Assembly (NCBI GenBank): GCA_910585385.1
Contig: CAJUDV010000045.1
Coordinates: 1 to 15,005 of the forward strand
Source: an uncultured Oscillibacter sp.
GTDB taxonomy: Bacteria; Bacillota; Clostridia; Oscillospirales; Oscillospiraceae
Length of the DNA: 15,005 bases
Direction of reading: 5' to 3'
The notes under the pieces were generated by a model. The model was not told the origin of the DNA. It worked only from the letters and a program-made list of their open reading frames with translations, and made no database searches. Numbering within the stretch: position 1 is the first letter of the stretch; the number at the start of each line of letters is the position of its first letter. The position numbers were made by a program, and so were the translations under genes. Positions 11,313 to 15,005 of the stretch are shown here, piece by piece.

Positions 11313-12689
11313 ATGGACGATCAGCTGGTATGGCAGGAAGAGTACAATATCGGAGTGGAGATCATCGACAAGGAGCACCAGCGGCTTTTCAAGATCATCA
11401 ACAAACTCTTTATGGTTGACGGGGAAGAGGAGGAGGAAAAGAGCCGCTGGGCCTGCCAGGAGGGCATCAAATACTTCAAGGGCCACGCCCTGAAGCACTT
11501 CGTGGATGAGGAGAAGTACATGGAGTCCATCGGCTACGAGGGACTGAAGCGGCACCGCCACATCCACAGGAATTTCCGTGAAAACATCCTCCCGGCCCTG
11601 GGGGAGGAGCTGGAGAAGACCAACTTCTCTCCGGAGGCCATGGGCCATTTCCTGGGCGTGTGCAGCGGCTGGCTCATCGGCCACACGCTGACAGAGGACC
11701 AGGCCATCACCGGCGGAAAGGTGAGCAAGTGGGAAAACCTTTTGCCGGAGGAGCAGCTGAAAGCCATCCAAAAGACCATTATCCGGCTGGTATTCGATAT
11801 GTTCCACCTGGAGTCCCAGGTCATCAGTGACGCCTACGGCGGCGAGAAGTTCGGCCGGGGCGTGTACTACCGCCTGGTATACGGCGCGGAGCGGAGCGAG
11901 AAGCGCCAGGAGATCCTCATGGTCTTTGAGGAAAAACTGCTGGTCAACACGGTCGGAAAGGCCATGGGTCTACAGACCAACCGGCTGGACACCATACTCC
12001 TCAACGCCGCCAGATACACGGCCCGGCAGTTTGTGGGCCGGCTGATGGAGCATTTCCCGGAGTGGGACTCCTATGACCTCAAGGAAGAGAACCTCTTGAC
12101 CTACGAGCAGTTCCGGCGGGTGTTCGAGCGGGAGAAGCCCCAGGTCAGCCTGCTGTTCAACACCGGCGGCGCGGGCTATTTCGCCTACTGCGCCATCGCT
12201 CCCCACCTGCTGGAAAAAGGCGTGGGCGTCCCCATTCAGAAGGACAACGCCCTTATTGAGGTGGAGCAGTACCTGATGAAGCGGGAGGAGGAAGCAGCCA
12301 GAGACGCCGCCAGCAACAGGCGGAAAATTTTGGTGGTGGACGACTCCATGACCATCCGGCAGGCCATGAAGCAGCTGCTGCGGGATGATTACGACGTGAC
12401 TCTGGCGGAGTCCGGCGTGGCCGCCATCCGGGCCATCACCCTGAACCGGCCGGACCTGATTCTGCTGGACTACGAGATGCCGGTGTGCGACGGGAGACAG
12501 ACCCTGGAGATGCTGCGCCTGGATAAATCCTTTGCGGAAATCCCGGTGATTTTCCTCACGGGCCAGGGAGATCCGGAAGTGGTGAAAGCGCTGCTGTCCC
12601 TGAAGCCGGCGGGATACCTGCTGAAATACTTAAAGGCGGGGGACATCAAAAAGAAGATCGACGGTTTCTTTGAGAAGAAAAAGATCTAA
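11313..12689 (+). CDS. Bacteriohemerythrin fused to a CheX-like middle domain and receiver domain
   Basis: A 458-aa cytoplasmic protein with AAGGAGG 6 nt before the ATG. Residues 1-135 are a hemerythrin domain with every expected iron ligand: His22, His58-x3-His62-x3-Glu66, His81-x3-His85, His124 and Asp129. Residues about 150-300 are not firmly recognised; the order of helices and strands recalls CheX/CheC phosphatases, but the ExxN active-site motif is not intact (ILLN at 228-231). Residues 337-456 are a response-regulator receiver: acidic pair Asp343-Asp344, phospho-acceptor Asp386 in LLDYEMP, Thr416, and Lys438 followed by Tyr instead of the usual Pro. The protein probably couples O2, NO or iron state to a phosphorelay. 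No kinase lies nearby, and no DNA-binding output domain is present. Confidence 0.93.
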   Translation: MDDQLVWQEEYNIGVEIIDKEHQRLFKIINKLFMVDGEEEEEKSRWACQEGIKYFKGHALKHFVDEEKYMESIGYEGLKRHRHIHRNFRENILPALGEELEKTNFSPEAMGHFLGVCSGWLIGHTLTEDQAITGGKVSKWENLLPEEQLKAIQKTIIRLVFDMFHLESQVISDAYGGEKFGRGVYYRLVYGAERSEKRQEILMVFEEKLLVNTVGKAMGLQTNRLDTILLNAARYTARQFVGRLMEHFPEWDSYDLKEENLLTYEQFRRVFEREKPQVSLLFNTGGAGYFAYCAIAPHLLEKGVGVPIQKDNALIEVEQYLMKREEEAARDAASNRRKILVVDDSMTIRQAMKQLLRDDYDVTLAESGVAAIRAITLNRPDLILLDYEMPVCDGRQTLEMLRLDKSFAEIPVIFLTGQGDPEVVKALLSLKPAGYLLKYLKAGDIKKKIDGFFEKKKI

Positions 12690-12712
12690 TTCCTCCATCA
12701 ATGTCACAGTGT

Positions 12713-12745
12713 CAAACCCTCCGGCACAGCCGGAGGGTTTGCTTT
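12713..12745. terminator. Terminator between hemerythrin-receiver and DegV genes
   Basis: CAAACCCTCCGGC (12713-12725), loop ACA, exact complement (12729-12741), then CTTTT. It mainly serves the rightward gene; the leftward DegV gene ends about 120 bp away. Confidence 0.85.
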
Positions 12746-12862
12746 TGCAGCCGGGGCTCCTCAAACGGATCAGGGCGCCCCTTTACGGCCAGCCGCTGGC
12801 CGCCTGGGCCCGCGGAACGGCGGCGCGTCTTCTCCGCAGGCGGCGGGACGGGCAATCTCACG

Positions 12863-13714
12863 TCAGGGCTCAGACCGCTGGAAAAATGCCACCGCCACGG
12901 CGCCGGGGCCCACGTGGGTGCCGATGGTGCCGCCAATGGTGCCGATGGGCAGCGCGTTGGTGTGCTCTGCCCACAACGCCGCGCTGTCGGCAATGTACTT
13001 TTGCAGAAGACTGTCCTCCAGCCCCGTATATCCCAGCAGGTAGGGCCGGTCAAAATCCACGCCGTTGGTCTTCCGGATCTCCTGCACCAGCAGGTTGCTG
13101 CCGTTTTTGGACCCCCGGGCCTTGCCCAGCATGACCACCTCGCCATGCTCCACGGCGATCACCGGTTTGACGGACAGCAGTCCGCCCACCAGAGCCACGG
13201 AGGGGGAGATTCTGCCGCCCCGCTTGAGATACTCCAGGGTGTCCAGCAGGGCCACCAGGCGAATATCCTTTTTCTCCCTCTCCAGCTCTCCGGCGATGGC
13301 GGCGGCGTCCAGCCCCTGGTCCAGCAGGTCCAGAGCCCGCCGCACCAGAATCTGCTGGCCGATGGTGGCGTTTTCACTGTCCACCACAAAGACACGGCCA
13401 GGGAACTCCTCCGCCGCGATGCGGGCGCTCTGGCAGGTGCCGGAGAGTTTGGAGGACAGCACGACGGCCACCACGTCCTCCCCCTCGTCCACGGCCCGGC
13501 GAAAGGCCTCCTCAAACTGGGTGGGGTTAATCTGGCTGGTGGTGGGCAGGGCATCCCCCTCAATGAGCTTCTCGTAGAATTGGCGGTGGGCCAGGTCCAC
13601 GCCGTCCAGGAACTGCTCCTCCCCAAAGGTCACGGCCATGGGCAGGACTGTAATCTCCGGGCGGCAGGGCTGGGGAAGGTCGGCGGCGGAATCGGTAATA
13701 ACGCGTATCTTCAT
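12863..13714 (-). CDS. DegV-family fatty-acid-binding protein
   Basis: A 283-aa protein, the normal length for DegV, with GAGGAG 7 nt before the ATG. Landmarks in order: TDSAADLP (7-14), PTTSQ (57-61), SSKLSGT (87-93), VDSENAT (111-117), LEYLKRGGRI (160-169), KPV (183-185) and IGTHVGPGA (264-272). The two-domain fold binds a fatty acid in the cleft; related FakB proteins hand exogenous fatty acids to the kinase FakA for phosphorylation and membrane lipid synthesis. Several DegV paralogues per genome are usual in Firmicutes, and no fakA is in the window, so assignment as FakB is uncertain. It is divergent from the rnj leader. Confidence 0.95.
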   Translation of the reverse strand: MKIRVITDSAADLPQPCRPEITVLPMAVTFGEEQFLDGVDLAHRQFYEKLIEGDALPTTSQINPTQFEEAFRRAVDEGEDVVAVVLSSKLSGTCQSARIAAEEFPGRVFVVDSENATIGQQILVRRALDLLDQGLDAAAIAGELEREKKDIRLVALLDTLEYLKRGGRISPSVALVGGLLSVKPVIAVEHGEVVMLGKARGSKNGSNLLVQEIRKTNGVDFDRPYLLGYTGLEDSLLQKYIADSAALWAEHTNALPIGTIGGTIGTHVGPGAVAVAFFQRSEP

Positions 13715-13759
13715 AGCGGCTCCTCAATTTAAAAATTGTCGTTTTTCGTGAACGCTGGG

Positions 13760-13788
13760 AGTATATCACGCTTTTCCGGGAAATACAA
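13760..13788 (-). promoter_or_regulatory. Promoter of the DegV-family gene
   Basis: Minus strand TTGTAT (plus 13788-13783), 17 bp, TATACT (13765-13760) preceded by TGA (extended -10, TGATATACT). Start would be near 13753, giving a leader of about 40 nt. Confidence 0.75.
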
Positions 13789-13852
13789 CAGAAAGATTTT
13801 CGCAGCTCGACGGAAAATGAGAAAAATTTATGTATACAACGCGGGCCAAATG

Positions 13853-13861
13853 TGATATACT
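13853..13861 (+). promoter_or_regulatory. Extended -10 promoter for the rnj leader
   Basis: TGATATACT (13853-13861), a TG-N-TATACT element, with only weak -35 matches in the TTTATGTATA region. It is the mirror of the DegV promoter about 90 bp away. Transcription would start near 13868, leaving a leader of about 420 nt before ribonuclease J. Confidence 0.6.
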
Positions 13862-13867
13862 AGCTAA

Positions 13868-14206
13868 AATCAGGCGTTGAGGTCAAGTCCTCCGCCCTTT
13901 TCTGGTATTTTACCGGCATGGGACGCGCTTTCCCTCCGGTCGAATAGATCGCAGAAGCTCATATGGATATTCGGATATGACGTGACCGAACCCCCGCCGG
14001 CGAAACGGGGCCGCGCAGGCGACGGACGTCTCTTCTTTGCGTGCGCCCGTTTGCGGTGAGACATCGCCGGGCGTGTCCTTTGGAGCCTCTGTTACATATC
14101 AGGACCCTGTGCCCAACCCCGACGAACGCCGTCTGAGCGGTCTCTTTCCCGCCATACCGCGTCGCCTTCCCCGGCCATACCCCGTATGGCCGCGGAAGCT
14201 CTTTTT
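13868..14206 (+). ncRNA. Candidate structured leader or small RNA upstream of rnj
   Basis: This stretch of about 340 nt lies between the extended -10 promoter and an intrinsic terminator and has no convincing reading frame. Visible stems: CCCCG/CGGGG (13992-13996 with 14006-14010); CGCCCG/CGGGCG (14044-14049 with 14068-14073) enclosing GCGGTG/CATCGC. An alternative pairing is GTCTC/GAGAC (14028-14032 with 14058-14062) beside GGCGA/TCGCC. It lacks signature motifs of RNase P RNA, tmRNA and T-box leaders. It could be a self-contained RNA or an attenuator sensed for RNase J control. Confidence 0.4.
14166..14206 (+). terminator. Intrinsic terminator or attenuator before rnj
   Basis: CTTCC (14166-14170) with GGAAG (14194-14198), interior loop, then the 8-bp stem GGCCATAC/GTATGGCC (14173-14180 with 14184-14191), followed by CTCTTTTTG. 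It ends about 85 nt before the rnj ATG. Confidence 0.7.
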
Positions 14207-14290
14207 GTCCGGCAGGAACCATCCCCGCCCATCCGGTATTCGCCGGCTGCGGGCGCGGGGTCCAAGAGTTCAAAGGAGTTTATCAGACCT

Positions 14291-15005
14291 ATGGCAGAAA
14301 AACTGAAAATTATTCCCCTGGGCGGTCTGGACGAGATCGGCAAGAATATGACCGCCTATGAGTACGGCGGAGAGATCATCGTGGTGGACTGCGGCATGGC
14401 CTTTCCCGGGGACGACATGTACGGCATCGATCTCATCATCCCCGATGTGACCTACCTCATCAAGAACCGCGCCCGTATCCGCGGTCTCTTCATCACCCAC
14501 GGCCATGAGGACCATGTGGGCGCCATTCCCTACGTCCTCAAGCAGGTGAACATGCCCATCTACTGCACCCGCTTCACCGCCGGACTCATCTCCTTGAAGC
14601 TGGAGGAGCACGGCCTGGTGAAGAGCACCAAGCTCATCACTGTGGACCCGGGCAAGACCGTCCGAGCGGGGAAATTCAACGTGGAGTTTATCCACGTCAA
14701 CCACTCCATCGCCGACTCCGTGGCCTTCGCCATCCACACCCGCATGGGCACCGTGGTCCACACCGGCGACTTCAAAATCGACTCCACCCCCATTGACGGA
14801 GAGGTCATCGACCTGGCCCGCTTCGGCGAGCTGGGCAAGGAGGGCGTCCTGGCGCTGTGCGCCGACTCCACCAACGTGGAGCGCTCCGGCTACACCATGA
14901 GCGAGAGCGCCGTGGGCCAGACCTTCATGCGGCAGTTCCAGGCCTGCGACGAGCGGATCATCGTCACCACCTTCGCCTCCAACGTCCACCGCATCCAGCA
15001 GGTGC
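14291..15005 (+). CDS. rnj: Ribonuclease J, 5' part (cut by window edge)
   Basis: The first 238 residues of a protein that continues past the window; the family is about 550-640 aa. ATG 14291 follows AAAGGAG at 14272-14278, a rather long 12-nt spacing. The start IIPLGGLDEIGKNM (7-20) is the RNase J signature. The metallo-beta-lactamase site is complete so far: THGHEDH with His70, His72, Asp74, His75, then His138 and Asp160 (HTGDFK), with ADSTN (191-195) opening the beta-CASP region. The enzyme combines 5'-3' exonuclease and endonuclease activity in mRNA decay and rRNA maturation in Firmicutes. Expression may be controlled through the terminator in its leader. Confidence 0.97.
   Translation, partial: MAEKLKIIPLGGLDEIGKNMTAYEYGGEIIVVDCGMAFPGDDMYGIDLIIPDVTYLIKNRARIRGLFITHGHEDHVGAIPYVLKQVNMPIYCTRFTAGLISLKLEEHGLVKSTKLITVDPGKTVRAGKFNVEFIHVNHSIADSVAFAIHTRMGTVVHTGDFKIDSTPIDGEVIDLARFGELGKEGVLALCADSTNVERSGYTMSESAVGQTFMRQFQACDERIIVTTFASNVHRIQQV

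Noticed and set aside
13868..14206. RNase P RNA, tmRNA, 6S RNA or T-box leader before rnj
   Set aside because: I looked for the GAGGAAAGTC core of RNase P, the tRNA-like ends of tmRNA and the GGGTGG-ACCGCG T-box motif and found none; nothing resembling 6S RNA was clear either.

Overview
The window looks like chromosome of a GC-rich Gram-positive anaerobe of the Clostridia, most likely an Oscillospiraceae/Flavonifractor-type gut bacterium. This is inferred from RNase J, YitT and DegV proteins, near-universal GGAGG ribosome sites, AT-rich sigma-A promoters set in GC-rich genes, and tRNAs that encode CCA. No database was searched, so the taxon is a judgement.

Layout. Positions 1-560 hold a promoter, tRNA-Ser(GGA), its terminator, a 15-bp hairpin and a 70-nt repeated element; about 780 bp without a convincing gene follows. 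Positions 1209-2805 (minus) are three overlapping genes: an unknown protein, a divergent sigma-70-like protein and a membrane-anchored protein. After a non-coding gap come a YitT-family membrane protein (3157-4041, minus) and a second overlapping minus-strand trio (4201-4887): Cys-rich mini-protein, helical protein and stand-alone sigma-region-4 protein. Positions 4953-5324 carry promoter, tRNA-Thr(TGT), tRNA-Tyr(GTA), terminator and the same hairpin plus 70-nt element seen after tRNA-Ser. Positions 5353-5605 hold tandem hairpins and four operator-like palindromes spaced exactly 31 bp over two divergent promoters, one of which drives an XRE-S24 (CI/LexA-like) repressor gene (5606-6358). A DUF1905 protein follows, then, converging on it, an MscS-type channel and a PaaI-type thioesterase.

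Positions 8174-10972 form a metal-resistance locus: sigma-A promoter, ArsR/SmtB operator, CadC/CzrA-like repressor, free-standing HMA metal-binding protein, intrinsic terminator, structured leader and a P1B-2 (Zn/Cd/Pb) ATPase that lacks its own HMA domain. A tRNA-Thr(CGT) gene follows, then a hemerythrin-unknown-receiver fusion, a convergent DegV-family lipid-binding protein, and a divergent structured leader or small RNA ending in a terminator before the ribonuclease J gene, which runs off the right edge.

The strongest leads for unfamiliar biology are the 31-bp operator array with its apparently non-coding divergent transcript (5170-5574), the tRNA-downstream element present twice, and the two sigma-like minus-strand cassettes flanking yitT.
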